A DNA stretch of 64,000 nt, from assembly GCF_002000245.1 (NCBI RefSeq), contig NZ_MTCM01000001.1, forward strand, positions 1,426,001 through 1,490,000, written 5' to 3'. The notes beneath the pieces were generated by a model that saw nothing but the letters and a program-made list of their open reading frames with translations, was not told where the DNA came from and did no database searches. Each line of letters starts with the position of its first letter. Positions within the stretch are counted from its first letter, which is position 1. The position numbers were made by a program, and so were the translations under genes. The stretch is from Sphingobacterium sp. CZ-UAM. GTDB taxonomy: Bacteria; Bacteroidota; Bacteroidia; Sphingobacteriales; Sphingobacteriaceae. Shown here in pieces: positions 9,049-18,962 of the stretch.

Positions 9049-10128
9049 CTATTTCTTTTTTAGCTCCTGCCCAGCGATATCTTCCCAACGGTAATAATGA
9101 AAGGTCTTGTCATCGCTCATGGCAACAAATAAACCGTGCTTAAATGTATCGTTTAGGTACGAAGATACCACATCTGAGCCATCACTTTGCGTGGCCATAA
9201 CCGGTACAGTCTTCAAATGGACATGTTCGAATGGATTTGTCTTTGTACCTTCACGGCTAAAGATCTGAAAGCGGTTAGCTCCTTGATCGGACACCAAAAT
9301 ATACCCCGTACTATCCGTCAATTTATAAATTGAAATACCCTCATGGTCTTCTGTGAAACCTTCGGTCGCAAACAAGGCCAATTGTTGATTTCCCTTCGCA
9401 GGATCTGCATAATACTGCTTCACTCCCATTTGTTCGTCCGAGTAGTAGATATAACCCAGTTCATTGTCTACAGCGATGGCTTCAATTTCTTTCTTTCCAC
9501 TAAATGAACCAAACTTACGGACTAAGGTGGCCTTCACAGCGCCGGCACCATTATCCGTCAAGAGATATTGACCCAAGTAACCTTCTTTGGGACCATTTTT
9601 TCTTCCCACAATGGCATAGATCTCTCCTTTCGGTGAAGTATAAAGTGCTATTCCCATCAGATCCCTGAAATCAGGTTCGGCCTCCCCTACAAACATATCC
9701 AATCCACCCTGATCGATTGGTTTCATATCTGGCAACGAGAATACGCGTAGTTTATGTGTCATACGTTCTGTTGTCACAGCGATATCGACGGGTTTCCCTC
9801 CGATGGTCAAACCATAGGCGATATCCACATTATTTGGGCGTTTCAAATTTGAGACTACCTTATCTTTAACAATTTTACCTTGTAAATCGTACACAAATAA
9901 AGCACCATCCGCATCTTTGTCGGTTGCGATGACCAGACTTTTGCTGGGATCGGTTTTATTGACCCAGATCGCAGGATCATCGGAATCGTAACGTACCGCA
10001 TCAGTAACAAAAACAGGTTTAATAGATTCCGTTGCGGACGTATTCGTTTTTGGGTTATTACAGGAGACTTGCAGTAATGCCGATGCTGTCAAGCCAAAAA
10101 ATAGTATTGTTTTTAACGTTGTTTTCAT
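9049..10128 (-). CDS. Beta-propeller phytase lipoprotein
   Basis: Beta-propeller phytases remove phosphate from phytate in a calcium-dependent reaction at neutral pH. The 359-residue protein has a lipoprotein signal with lipobox cysteine C23 (LLQVSC). It then shows the family's landmarks: DSDDPAIWV at 48-56, TDKDADGALFVYDL, a YYSDEQMGVKQYYADP segment, EDHEGISIY and SDQGANRFQIF. Length fits the family. It is the last gene of a probable operon with a beta-helix lipoprotein (10 bases upstream) and a TonB-dependent receptor. As a lipoprotein it is expected in the outer membrane, possibly facing outwards. Confidence 0.92.
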   Translation of the reverse strand: MKTTLKTILFFGLTASALLQVSCNNPKTNTSATESIKPVFVTDAVRYDSDDPAIWVNKTDPSKSLVIATDKDADGALFVYDLQGKIVKDKVVSNLKRPNNVDIAYGLTIGGKPVDIAVTTERMTHKLRVFSLPDMKPIDQGGLDMFVGEAEPDFRDLMGIALYTSPKGEIYAIVGRKNGPKEGYLGQYLLTDNGAGAVKATLVRKFGSFSGKKEIEAIAVDNELGYIYYSDEQMGVKQYYADPAKGNQQLALFATEGFTEDHEGISIYKLTDSTGYILVSDQGANRFQIFSREGTKTNPFEHVHLKTVPVMATQSDGSDVVSSYLNDTFKHGLFVAMSDDKTFHYYRWEDIAGQELKKK

Positions 10129-10138
10129 GTTGAATTAA

Positions 10139-11401
10139 TTAAAATTTGGCACCAAAAGCACCAACATAAGTTGCAGGTTGTGGAGAGCTGTAAGATAAAC
10201 CATTTGATAGTGTCAATCCGTCTATAAAATGTGGTTTGAATGCTAACGTACCAGCTTTCAAAGCGGGTGAATTTCCTTGTAGGTGGAAATCCCAGGCTGC
10301 ATTAAACACATAGTTATCACCGGGAGTTTCTAATGGATAATTCACAAATTTAGGGTTGTTCTCCCCTGCCAATTTGCCCTTGACATCATTGGTACCCTCA
10401 ACGATATCATTCTTTCCGACCTGAAATTGATCCACCGTCAATTGGTCATAGCCATAATACCAATTGTTGCTTGAAACCGAGCGCTTATCTTCGGGCTTTT
10501 TGGGATCGCGTTTGACCCCGAATCGCGTATTGGCGAACAGATTATTGTACACTTCCGCTTTAACAGAAGCCTCTAACCAAACCGAACCACCTTTTGCTGT
10601 CGGCCGGCGCCAGCCCGTATTCAGCATGGTATTGTTATAAACGATGATATGCGCCTGTGGTATCCGGTCTCCTGAATTGGACAGCTTTAAGGCATTGGTA
10701 TTAACACTGTAGACCAGATTGTAGGCTACATCAGCGAGGCTCCCCGATTTAAAGTTCATTGCTTCTCCCCCAGTCACACCGTTCGAGAAAAAACGATTAT
10801 TGGCAAAGATAATTTTGCCACCCTCTATATAGGTGCAATCTTCATGAAAATGGCTGATTGTACTATTTTGAACGATCAACTTCCCATCGATATTGGAGAA
10901 CCATAATGCCGGCAGTGCTTCGCCCGCGGCCTTTTTATACAATCCCATTTTTACAGACATTGAAGCATCTGAAGTAACTGCTCCCCCATATTCGATGATG
11001 GTATGGTCTAAAACTAACTCCTGACAACTGGGTGCCGCTAAAATACCGCCCCAAAGCTTTCCAAATTCATTGGTTTTAGATTTGTATTTATCTTCTACGG
11101 TAAATTTCACGGGATTTTCAGCTGTACCCAAGGAATACAGATTACCCAATACCACAATTTCAGCTTTACCAACGGAGTCCATTAGTACAGTCACACCCTC
11201 TTCGATAGTCAATGATTTTCCTTCTGGAATAATAATATCGCCTTTAATATGCTGGATACTCCCCTTACTCCAAACGCCGGAAACTTCACCAATAGCACTA
11301 CCATTGGCATCCGAAGTATCCACATCAATATTCGCCTTTTCACAGCTGCCGAACAATGCAACTGAAAGTGATATCAACAATAAAATAATGTTATTTTTCA
11401 T
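10139..11401 (-). CDS. Beta-helix lipoprotein of the phytase locus
   Basis: The 420-residue protein starts with a signal peptide ending in ALFGSC (lipobox cysteine C20). The rest is rich in short strand-and-turn repeats with Asn ladders, such as IVVLGNLYSLGTAENPVKFTV, cut here at its core, LIVQNSTISHFHEDCTYIEGG, and AHIIVYNNTMLNTGWR, as in right-handed parallel beta-helix proteins. No catalytic motif was recognised. It lies between a TonB receptor and a phytase on the same strand, only 10 bases from the phytase. It may bind ligand at the cell surface, in the way a SusD protein serves SusC, but this is inference. Confidence 0.78.
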   Translation of the reverse strand: MKNNIILLLISLSVALFGSCEKANIDVDTSDANGSAIGEVSGVWSKGSIQHIKGDIIIPEGKSLTIEEGVTVLMDSVGKAEIVVLGNLYSLGTAENPVKFTVEDKYKSKTNEFGKLWGGILAAPSCQELVLDHTIIEYGGAVTSDASMSVKMGLYKKAAGEALPALWFSNIDGKLIVQNSTISHFHEDCTYIEGGKIIFANNRFFSNGVTGGEAMNFKSGSLADVAYNLVYSVNTNALKLSNSGDRIPQAHIIVYNNTMLNTGWRRPTAKGGSVWLEASVKAEVYNNLFANTRFGVKRDPKKPEDKRSVSSNNWYYGYDQLTVDQFQVGKNDIVEGTNDVKGKLAGENNPKFVNYPLETPGDNYVFNAAWDFHLQGNSPALKAGTLAFKPHFIDGLTLSNGLSYSSPQPATYVGAFGAKF

Positions 11402-11467
11402 CAGTATATTTTATGATGAGCATACGCTCGATTTATTTGATTATAATATGCTAAATGCTTTAAAAAC

Positions 11468-14251
11468 CTATTTATTCAGATTATAGCGTAGACCGAGCAC
11501 ATAATTCTGACCATATAGATCCTTACGGATAAGCGTATTGTCCCCTTGCACCAATTTTTCCATAATCTTATCATTTTCAGGATTTGTCCCTTTCACATAG
11601 AGTTCCATCGCTGTATTTAAGATATTATTCGCTTTGGCAAAGATTGCCCATCCGCGACTGAATTTCTTTTCCACAGAAGCATCAAGCTGAATAAATCCCT
11701 TTTGCCATAAATCATTATTCAAAAACTGGGAAACTGTATTGATCCGGGATCCCGTATAAGATCCTGCAAGCTGTCCTTCCCAGCCCTTATTGGTGTCTTT
11801 ATACAGTAGGGATAAATTGGCTATATGTGCTGCCTGTCCATAAAGAGGACGGGTTTGATCCAAAAATATAGGATCAGGATCCTGTGTGACCTCGTTCGTC
11901 TTACGGCTCATTTTAGTGGTCGTGATGCGCGAATGCGTATAGGTATAATTTGCCTTAACGCCAAATTTTTGGATATACTTGATATAATCAACCTCTAAGC
12001 CGAAGTTTTTAGCTGTCCCAAAATTTCCAGGTGTGTAGTATACGTCCTGCCTGCGTACCTCATCAGGCTGAAAAGTGTACTCGATGGGGTTTTTAATCTT
12101 TTTATAAAACATACCCACAAGAAATTGTGATGAGGCTTCTGGGAATAATTCGTAACGTAAATCGAAATTATCGGCCAGCGCATGTTTCAGATCTGGGTTC
12201 CCTCGCTCCATAAATTCCTCATTGACAACACTAGATGGAACAATTTCGTAAAAACCTGGGCGGTTTAATGCCCGATAGTAGGCTGCATGAAGTTGTTGCT
12301 TTTTGTCCAAATGGTATTTAATTGTTAAACTCGGCAACCATTCGGTATAGATCTGGGATCCCTCAGGTCTCTTTTCTCCAGCTGGGAATAATAATTTATA
12401 CCCCTGATTCGTATGTTCCAAACGTATACCTCCGATCATTTGGAGCTTGTCATTCTCATAATTGAACATACCGTATACCGCCGTCGTTTTTTCATCAGCA
12501 TCGTAGGTCAATGCGTTAGCAACAGCCCCAGTAGCATTACTGACTGTCAATTGAAGATCAGTATACTTCTGAAAATCAACACCATATTTATACTTCGCCT
12601 CATCAGCGATTGGAGAAAGGTTATAATTATTATAGAAGCTGCTCCGCTGTTTGTCACGATATAAACCACCTGTGGAAATCTCCAGTTTGTTTTCAGCCAT
12701 CGGCACTTTATAAGCAAGGTCCCAATAACCGGCCCGATCCTCATCGGTATTGCGTTCCCAACGGTAAGTCACCGGTGACTTGTTTACGAGAGAAGTTCGT
12801 CGACGAATGAAATTCTCTTCTACTCCATCCAAACTAATGCTGGTATTTTGTGGCAGCTCATTACGAGCGGAGGAAAACACTCCCGACCAGCGAAAACTCA
12901 AGCGATTATCCAAAAAATGATGTTCGCCTTGAACATTACCAGTGTAGATCTGTTGTTGTGTCTTCCTGCTACGGGTCACATAGGTCAGTTCTGACTTACC
13001 GATACTCGGATCGTATTGTCCATTGTAAATTGTATTGACCGCATCCCGTAATTGGACGTTGCTCAAATTTACATACATCTGATAAAAACTCAGCCGATGG
13101 TTTGGGTTGAATCGATAATCAATTTTGTTATGCAGTCCCAAGCGTTGTTGCTGTTCATCATATTGTCTGTCACCCTGTTCAGTAATGACCGCATTGGGAT
13201 TGACATCAACGACAGATGATTTGTAGAAAATAGAATGACTGCCGCGATGGAGGTTTTGATAACTTGCTCCTAGTATGACTCCCAACTTATCATCTAAATA
13301 GCGATTGCCAATCGTTAGGTTACCGATAAGATCTGGGGATGGTTTTTTATACGTATAATCCAACGTTCCCTTATCAAAATCAGCGGAAGTAGCATTATAA
13401 TTTTTCCCATGCAGTTCGTAAGGAGATTTTGACGAAACCCCGCTGGTGGAAAAACTACCAAAATCCCGATTAAAATACCGTTGGCCATAACCTGTAGCCA
13501 AATTGGCCTGAAACAATAATTTGCTTGGAGCAGATTTCATGACCATATTCACGACACCACCAATGGCATCAGCCTCCATATTTGGCGTCAGGGATTTGTA
13601 GATTTCCAATCGTTCCAACATATCCGATGGGAATAGATCCAAGGGCACATAGCGGTATTTATTGTCAGGACTAGGGACTTTCACGCCATTGACCAATGTG
13701 ATATTATAACGTTTGTCCATTCCCCTTAAAATCGCGTACTGCCCCTCACCATTTGAATTCCGTTCGATGGAAACACCTGACACACGTTGCACAACGTTCG
13801 CTACTGTAATATCTGGCGAGATCTCAATCGCCCGCGCCGATACCACATTCATAATTTGTGAGGCATTCTTTTCTAATCGACGGGCACTGGGATCATCATC
13901 ACCGCCATTACGCTTGCCTTTGACAGTCACCTCCATTAGGGTCTGTTCACTCGAACTAAGCTGAAAAGTGAAATGAGGTGTATTTTCCTTTTTAATCTCA
14001 ATTTCGCTGATCAATTCGGCGTAGGCCACATGCCGAATATGAATTCTAGCTGTACCTGCAGCCAGTCCCTTGAATTCAAATGAACCATCCAATTGTGTCT
14101 TGGTCGACAAGCCATTTTGTTCGAGCAAGACGGTAGCACCAACGATGGCTTCCCCTGTTTGTGCATCCAGGACTTTTCCCTTAATCTTGGTCGCATAAGC
14201 GGCGCTGATTGAAATACTGGAAGCAAGCAATACCGTTAAAACGTTTTTCAT
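11468..14251 (-). CDS. TonB-dependent outer-membrane receptor
   Basis: From the ATG at 14251 the product has about 927 residues. An upstream in-frame codon at 14290 would add 13 residues that do not look like a signal peptide. It has a signal peptide (MKNVLTVLLASSISISAAYA), a CarboxypepD_reg-like domain (about 22-105, KGKVLDAQTGEAIVGATV), a plug domain (about 125-235, with SGVSIERNSNGEGQYAILRG) and a long beta-barrel ending in LRYNLNK. It resembles TonB receptors that act alone rather than SusC, since no susD lies beside it. Its operon partners are a beta-helix lipoprotein and a phytase, so the substrate may be phytate or its breakdown products. Confidence 0.92.
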   Translation of the reverse strand: MKNVLTVLLASSISISAAYATKIKGKVLDAQTGEAIVGATVLLEQNGLSTKTQLDGSFEFKGLAAGTARIHIRHVAYAELISEIEIKKENTPHFTFQLSSSEQTLMEVTVKGKRNGGDDDPSARRLEKNASQIMNVVSARAIEISPDITVANVVQRVSGVSIERNSNGEGQYAILRGMDKRYNITLVNGVKVPSPDNKYRYVPLDLFPSDMLERLEIYKSLTPNMEADAIGGVVNMVMKSAPSKLLFQANLATGYGQRYFNRDFGSFSTSGVSSKSPYELHGKNYNATSADFDKGTLDYTYKKPSPDLIGNLTIGNRYLDDKLGVILGASYQNLHRGSHSIFYKSSVVDVNPNAVITEQGDRQYDEQQQRLGLHNKIDYRFNPNHRLSFYQMYVNLSNVQLRDAVNTIYNGQYDPSIGKSELTYVTRSRKTQQQIYTGNVQGEHHFLDNRLSFRWSGVFSSARNELPQNTSISLDGVEENFIRRRTSLVNKSPVTYRWERNTDEDRAGYWDLAYKVPMAENKLEISTGGLYRDKQRSSFYNNYNLSPIADEAKYKYGVDFQKYTDLQLTVSNATGAVANALTYDADEKTTAVYGMFNYENDKLQMIGGIRLEHTNQGYKLLFPAGEKRPEGSQIYTEWLPSLTIKYHLDKKQQLHAAYYRALNRPGFYEIVPSSVVNEEFMERGNPDLKHALADNFDLRYELFPEASSQFLVGMFYKKIKNPIEYTFQPDEVRRQDVYYTPGNFGTAKNFGLEVDYIKYIQKFGVKANYTYTHSRITTTKMSRKTNEVTQDPDPIFLDQTRPLYGQAAHIANLSLLYKDTNKGWEGQLAGSYTGSRINTVSQFLNNDLWQKGFIQLDASVEKKFSRGWAIFAKANNILNTAMELYVKGTNPENDKIMEKLVQGDNTLIRKDLYGQNYVLGLRYNLNK

Positions 14252-14457
14252 TTTTAATAGATTATTATGAATCTCTGATTGTTGCTGCAAATATGACAGC
14301 AGCTGACAGATTCACAAAATATCTGGCGTTACAAGATGGAAACAAACCAAAACCTGTCCTATACGAAAGGGAAACACAAAACTACAACCGACTGAATTAA
14401 AGCTCATTACTAATAAAATAAACGCCATTAAAGTTAGGTTACCCTTGTGTTAAAAAA

Positions 14458-16080
14458 TTATGAAATACCTATCAGATATCCTGCGAGGTCCTCGCCCTGT
14501 TCCAATTTTAGTTTTTTCCTTAACCGATGCCGGGCCACCCGAAGGCTGTCTTGTGATATCCCCAACAGGATCGCGATATCTGTATTGTTGAGATTGATTT
14601 TTAGCAATGCGATCAGGCGCATATCGGCGGCAGTAAGATCTGGAAACAGCCTGATCAGTTTTTCAAAAAAACTATGATGTACGCGCTCAAATGTCCCCAT
14701 AAATTCTTTCCAATGGATGCCTTGGGTAATATGTTCACTGATCTGTTGGACCAGCCGTTGCATGGCTTTCTTTTGATCCCGTCGATCGTCTTTGACCAGG
14801 ACTTTCAATTCGTCGCGAAGTTCTTCCAGAAATTGATTACTACGGATGAGGTTGAGTGTATGGGAGGTGAGTTCTTTTTCCTTCAATGCTAACTCCTGCT
14901 TGAGTTGTCTGTCTTCCAACAGTTGATTTTTAAGTGCAATTTCGGCCAGTTCACGCTCCACCTCCTGCTTTCGCGATTCGGCAATTTGTGTTTTGATTCT
15001 TATTTTCTGTCGGCTATAAAGTACATAGGAAAGTATACTCAAAAGGACCAGTACTACAATCGTACCAAGTAATAAGATCGAATTTATCCGTTTGTTTGTC
15101 TGTAATTTTTCGATCTCCTCCGTTTTTTTGTTCATATCATATAGCGCCTGAAAGAAAGCCGTGTGTCGTGCTCCATCTACACTATAAAGCTCTAATACCA
15201 GTTTTCGGCTCCGCTCAGCATAGAAGTAGGCACTATCCATCTGCCCATTTAGCGCATATGTTTTACTGAGATCTTTTGTTGTTGACGCCATTTGATAGAC
15301 ATCTCCAAGGCTTTCCGCCAAGCGAAAAGCCAGTTGGGTCAATTGAATACTTTCAGGATATTTATTGGTTTTTCTAAAAATATCACCCATATTATTGATC
15401 ACCACAATCTTTCCATAGTTATCCTGCGTTTCCTGGTATAAATCCCTAGCCTTTGCAAAATGGGCGTAAGCACTATCATATCTCCCAAGATCTTCATAAA
15501 TGCTACCCAAATTTTCTAGGATCTTGGCTTCGCCGTTATGGTTGGCTTGTTCACGATAGATCATCAAAGCCTGCTTTTGATAAACAAATGCCGAATCATA
15601 ACGCCCCTCTTTTTCGAAAAGATGGCCTATATTCCCTAGCACAGAAGCTTCACCATTACGATTATTTTCAGCTTTGAATGTGTAGAGAGCCTTGTTAAAG
15701 TATTCCTTCGCCAATTGGTGTTGCTTATTGAAAATATTGAGTTCTCCGATATCGCTCCAGTTGGATCCCAATGCTTGTTTCGCTTCAAGTTGCGTATAGA
15801 TTCGATCCGCCTGGAAATAATAGTCCTGTGCTTGAGCGTAATGCCCCTGATTCACACATAACCAACCGATGGCCTGTAAACAATTTCCCTGTAGGAGCAG
15901 ATCGTGGTCATTGACAGCCTTTGCATACCGTTTTTTTACCTGGACGATCGCTGAATCCGGATAATTTTGGCTTAATACCCGGATCTCTTTAAATGAATCA
16001 GCTTGTGCAGCAGTCAGCTGCGGCAAAAATAGCAATGTCAGGAAGCTGATCGAAAATATAATAGTGTAAGAAATCTTCAT
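14458..16080 (-). CDS. Membrane-tethered TPR protein with LuxR-like HTH
   Basis: The 540-residue protein has a signal peptide (about 1-25). Six or so TPR units fill 40-310, with recurring patterns such as GRYDSAF and GNIGHLFEKEGRYDSA. A single membrane helix lies near 330-352, followed by a coiled coil (360-420). The C-terminal region of about 70 residues looks like a LuxR-type helix-turn-helix (LTAADMRLIALLKINLNNTDIA split from ILLGISQDSLRVARHRLRKKL). This architecture is common in Bacteroidota. It implies a sensor outside the membrane joined directly to a cytoplasmic DNA-binding domain. It sits 206 bases upstream of the phytate-type operon on the same strand and may control it. Confidence 0.87.
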   Translation of the reverse strand: MKISYTIIFSISFLTLLFLPQLTAAQADSFKEIRVLSQNYPDSAIVQVKKRYAKAVNDHDLLLQGNCLQAIGWLCVNQGHYAQAQDYYFQADRIYTQLEAKQALGSNWSDIGELNIFNKQHQLAKEYFNKALYTFKAENNRNGEASVLGNIGHLFEKEGRYDSAFVYQKQALMIYREQANHNGEAKILENLGSIYEDLGRYDSAYAHFAKARDLYQETQDNYGKIVVINNMGDIFRKTNKYPESIQLTQLAFRLAESLGDVYQMASTTKDLSKTYALNGQMDSAYFYAERSRKLVLELYSVDGARHTAFFQALYDMNKKTEEIEKLQTNKRINSILLLGTIVVLVLLSILSYVLYSRQKIRIKTQIAESRKQEVERELAEIALKNQLLEDRQLKQELALKEKELTSHTLNLIRSNQFLEELRDELKVLVKDDRRDQKKAMQRLVQQISEHITQGIHWKEFMGTFERVHHSFFEKLIRLFPDLTAADMRLIALLKINLNNTDIAILLGISQDSLRVARHRLRKKLKLEQGEDLAGYLIGIS

Positions 16081-16112
16081 TTTGCAGTAAATAATCGCTG
16101 CGTAAAATTACT

Positions 16113-16128
16113 TCTTAACATGTTAAGA
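16113..16128. promoter_or_regulatory. 16-bp perfect palindrome upstream of TPR/HTH regulator
   Basis: TCTTAACATGTTAAGA is a perfect palindrome without spacer, 33-48 bases upstream of the regulator's ATG. Its position and symmetry suit an operator for a dimeric DNA-binding protein, perhaps the regulator itself. No second copy was seen in front of the TonB receptor. Confidence 0.5.
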
Positions 16129-16470
16129 GAATATTAAATCAGATTAAACTTAATATAGATTGAGTGAATCTTTTTTAAGCCCAGTGCTGTAAACCTATTT
16201 TAGTATAAAACACAAGTATAGGACACGGGGCTTTTCTTCCTATTGTCTTCAGAGCTTCTTCGGATTGTCTGGGATACTGATCAATATTGCTGCGGATCGG
16301 TTGCAGGTTTTGCCCAAACAATTTCTGCATCGAATCTGCCTCAGGTCTGTTCCGACTCAGCCACCTGTCTGGCTGTTAGCGAATATGGTCCGAATATGAT
16401 CCGAAGAAAGGTGGTAATTATCCAAAGAACAATCCATATACAAACGGGTTGCCCCAAAAAAGGGAATAAA

Positions 16471-16502
16471 GAAAAAGGTGTCCGATTTAATGACCGGACA
16501 CC
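16471..16502 (-). terminator. Intrinsic terminator downstream of rocF
   Basis: The stem GGTGTCCG (16477-16484) and CGGACACC (16495-16502) encloses a 10-base loop. On the minus strand it is followed by TTTTTC. It is 110 bases beyond the arginase stop. Confidence 0.78.
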
Positions 16503-16611
16503 CCTGTCTACATATTGATTTATTAAATAATTGCTCAAATAAAACAGATTGCGATTGCTGCGCGCCTATGGGCAACATCCCTAAGCCTAAACCAACTTGG
16601 ACCGGTACCGA

Positions 16612-17577
16612 TCAATCACCAGATTTGAGTTCGATCAGCGGTGTTATGCGTTCCAAAATATCAAAGGCAACTTCCGCCATCTTATTACCTTTTTTGTCCA
16701 ACAAAGGGTTTACTTCGACGATTTCCAGGCAGCTTACTTTTCCAGATCGTATAATTTCTTCCAATATCAAAACGATTTCCTTTGGCATAAAGCCTTTGGG
16801 AACAGGTGTACCCGTACCGTCTGAAATCAATTCACTATCCATGCTATCCACGTCAAAAGAAATATAAATCATATCGCAGTCCTGCAAACCGAGCAAGGCT
16901 TCGGCTACACAGTCATCAATCCCCCGTTGGCGAATTTCTTCGACCCGATAATTTTTTATGCCCAAACGCTCAATCAAAAGGTCCTCGGGTTCCTCAGTAT
17001 CCCTAACTCCAAAATAAATTAAACTCGTTGGTTGTATCTTTTCTGCCGGACCGGCAATACGCTTCAGTTTATTCCAAAATTCCTGCGTTGACTGATCAAT
17101 TTCATTAATTTTACAGGCTAGGTTGTCTTCATTCAACATGGCCGCCAAAGGCATACCATGCATATTGCCCGAAGGTGTCGTATAAGGTGAATGAATATCT
17201 GCATGTGCATCAACCCAAATCACGCCCAGTTTTTTATCCGGATAAGCCGATTTTATGCCACTGATCGTTCCCATCGCTGAGGAATGGTCACCCGAAAACA
17301 CCAAAGGAAAATTACCCGCAGAAAGGCTATCCTCCACTGTAGAGGCCACCTGCTTACATTGTTCGTAAATCTGCTGGATATGTTTACCGAAAGGATGGTT
17401 GTCATTTTGATAAATGGAGCTATTTCGTGTAGGCACATCCACAAAGGGATAATTAATGAAATACTGACTTCCCTTGTTGATCGCTGCAATCTCAATCGCA
17501 TCTATGCCTAAGTCGGAACCTCTCGTGCCCGCACCGATATCTGATCTGTTTTTGATCAATTCAATCATTTTCTTCAT
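16612..17577 (-). CDS. rocF: Arginase
   Basis: Arginase hydrolyses arginine to ornithine and urea with a binuclear manganese centre. The 321-residue protein carries the ureohydrolase metal-binding motifs in order: [20 protein letters not shown], a [10 protein letters not shown] segment, and EIVEVNP. These give the expected His and Asp ligands. The family includes agmatinase and formiminoglutamase. Arginase is favoured by the [10 protein letters not shown] segment and by the coupling to ornithine aminotransferase: the ATG overlaps the rocD stop by four bases. Together the two enzymes take arginine to glutamate semialdehyde. No urease was seen in the window. Confidence 0.92.
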   Translation of the reverse strand: MKKMIELIKNRSDIGAGTRGSDLGIDAIEIAAINKGSQYFINYPFVDVPTRNSSIYQNDNHPFGKHIQQIYEQCKQVASTVEDSLSAGNFPLVFSGDHSSAMGTISGIKSAYPDKKLGVIWVDAHADIHSPYTTPSGNMHGMPLAAMLNEDNLACKINEIDQSTQEFWNKLKRIAGPAEKIQPTSLIYFGVRDTEEPEDLLIERLGIKNYRVEEIRQRGIDDCVAEALLGLQDCDMIYISFDVDSMDSELISDGTGTPVPKGFMPKEIVLILEEIIRSGKVSCLEIVEVNPLLDKKGNKMAEVAFDILERITPLIELKSGD

Positions 17578-18839
17578 GATGCAATCATATTAGTCAACGA
17601 TCGTTCGATTATCTCCAGACAACTGTCAATCTGACTTTCTGTAATGACTAAAGGTGGCGCTAAGCGAATCTTGTTGCCGTGCGTAGGTTTGGCCAAAAGA
17701 CCATTTTCTTTAAATTTCAAGCAAATATTCCAAGCCAAATCACTTTCTTCACTCGCGTTGATCACAATGGCAGTCAATAAACCTTTGCCCCTGACTTCGG
17801 TGATCATATCCGATTTAGCCGCTATTTTTCGCAGTCCCTCCAAAAATAGATTCCCCATTTTACGGGCATTATTGACCAGATCTTCATCCAGTACAACCTG
17901 TAGCGCCTCCGTTGCTACTGCACAAGCCAGTGGATTACCACCGTAGGTAGAACCATGCTCACCCGGTTTGATACATAACATAATAGCATCGTCTGCCAAT
18001 ACCGCTGAAACAGGTAATACACCACCGGATAGCGCCTTACCCAATATCAATACATCCGGTTTACTCGCACTGTCCACATCATTAATGGCGTAGGAAGCCA
18101 ACATACTTCCGGTTCTTGCGATACCTGTCTGGATTTCATCCGCAATAAAGAGCACATTATAGGCTGTACACAATTGACGTACGCGTTTCAAATAGTCTAC
18201 ATCCGGAACAACAATTCCTGCTTCCCCCTGAATCGGCTCAACAATAAAACCGGCAATATTTTTATCCTCTTTGAACAAAAGTTCCAATGCTTCAATATCA
18301 TTGTAGGGTACCAATGCAATCCCTTCCACAAAAGGGCCAAAATCGTTGGTTGCTGTTGTATCATTTGAAGCGGATATCACCGAAATGGTGCGTCCATGAA
18401 AATTGTCTTTGGCAAAAACTATTTTAGCTTGATTCGGTGCAATATCTTTGACTTGATAGGCCCATTTACGGCAGAGCTTCATAGCTGTTTCAACAGCCTC
18501 TACCCCTGAATTCATGACCAAAGCCTTATCGAAGCCGAATAGTTTACAGATCATTTCCTCAAAGTCACCAAGTTTGTTATTATAGAAAGCACGAGAAGTC
18601 AACGTCAACTTTTGAGCTTGGTCGGTCAACGCAGCAATGATACGTGGGTGACAATGCCCCTGATTGACTGCAGAATATGCCGAAAGGAAATCAAAATAAG
18701 ATTTTCCATCAACATCCCATACCATCACTCCTTCTGCGCGCTCCAACACAACTGGCAAGGGATGATAGTTGTGTGCTCCATATTTCTCTTCCTTGGCAAT
18801 AAATGCCGCTCCGTTTCCTTGTGTAGATACCATACTCAT
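17574..18839 (-). CDS. rocD: Ornithine--oxo-acid aminotransferase
   Basis: This PLP enzyme moves the delta-amino group of ornithine to 2-oxoglutarate, making glutamate 5-semialdehyde. The 421-residue protein shows class III aminotransferase features: [17 protein letters not shown] for cofactor phosphate binding, [14 protein letters not shown] with the pyridine-binding aspartate, and ILGKALSGG with the Schiff-base lysine. [14 protein letters not shown] also follows the OAT pattern. It is followed by rocF in a four-base overlap. Its promoter faces an Lrp-type regulator gene across 123 AT-rich bases, which probably regulates it in response to amino acids. Confidence 0.95.
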   Translation of the reverse strand: MSMVSTQGNGAAFIAKEEKYGAHNYHPLPVVLERAEGVMVWDVDGKSYFDFLSAYSAVNQGHCHPRIIAALTDQAQKLTLTSRAFYNNKLGDFEEMICKLFGFDKALVMNSGVEAVETAMKLCRKWAYQVKDIAPNQAKIVFAKDNFHGRTISVISASNDTTATNDFGPFVEGIALVPYNDIEALELLFKEDKNIAGFIVEPIQGEAGIVVPDVDYLKRVRQLCTAYNVLFIADEIQTGIARTGSMLASYAINDVDSASKPDVLILGKALSGGVLPVSAVLADDAIMLCIKPGEHGSTYGGNPLACAVATEALQVVLDEDLVNNARKMGNLFLEGLRKIAAKSDMITEVRGKGLLTAIVINASEESDLAWNICLKFKENGLLAKPTHGNKIRLAPPLVITESQIDSCLEIIERSLTNMIAS

Positions 18840-18962
18840 AATTTGGATTTTATTTCAAATAATAACAAATATACAATTTTTACTATTTTTAAGGTAAAAT
18901 AATAGAATTTAACATTAAATTAGCGTTGAAATATTAAAATTAACTTTTAAACCTACATAACA
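18840..18962. promoter_or_regulatory. Divergent promoter region of rocD and the Lrp-type gene
   Basis: These 123 bases are very AT-rich and must hold both promoters. TTTTAC (18878-18883) and GTAAAA (18894-18899) form an inverted repeat with a 10-base spacer, a spacing that Lrp-family dimers could use. No exact -7 consensus was found for either gene. Confidence 0.4.

Larger units (their letters stand above)
16081..16611. other. Intergenic region between TPR regulator and arginase
   Basis: This stretch of 531 bases contains a 16-bp palindrome near the regulator's start (16113-16128) and the arginase terminator (16471-16502). The part at 16230-16470 has no convincing reading frame on either strand. 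I could not recognise a decayed gene or RNA there. Confidence 0.5.

Noticed and set aside
16243..16518. Short frames in the gap between the TPR regulator and arginase, possible remnant of a gene
   Set aside because: No recognisable motif on either strand, and the frames run through the rocF terminator.
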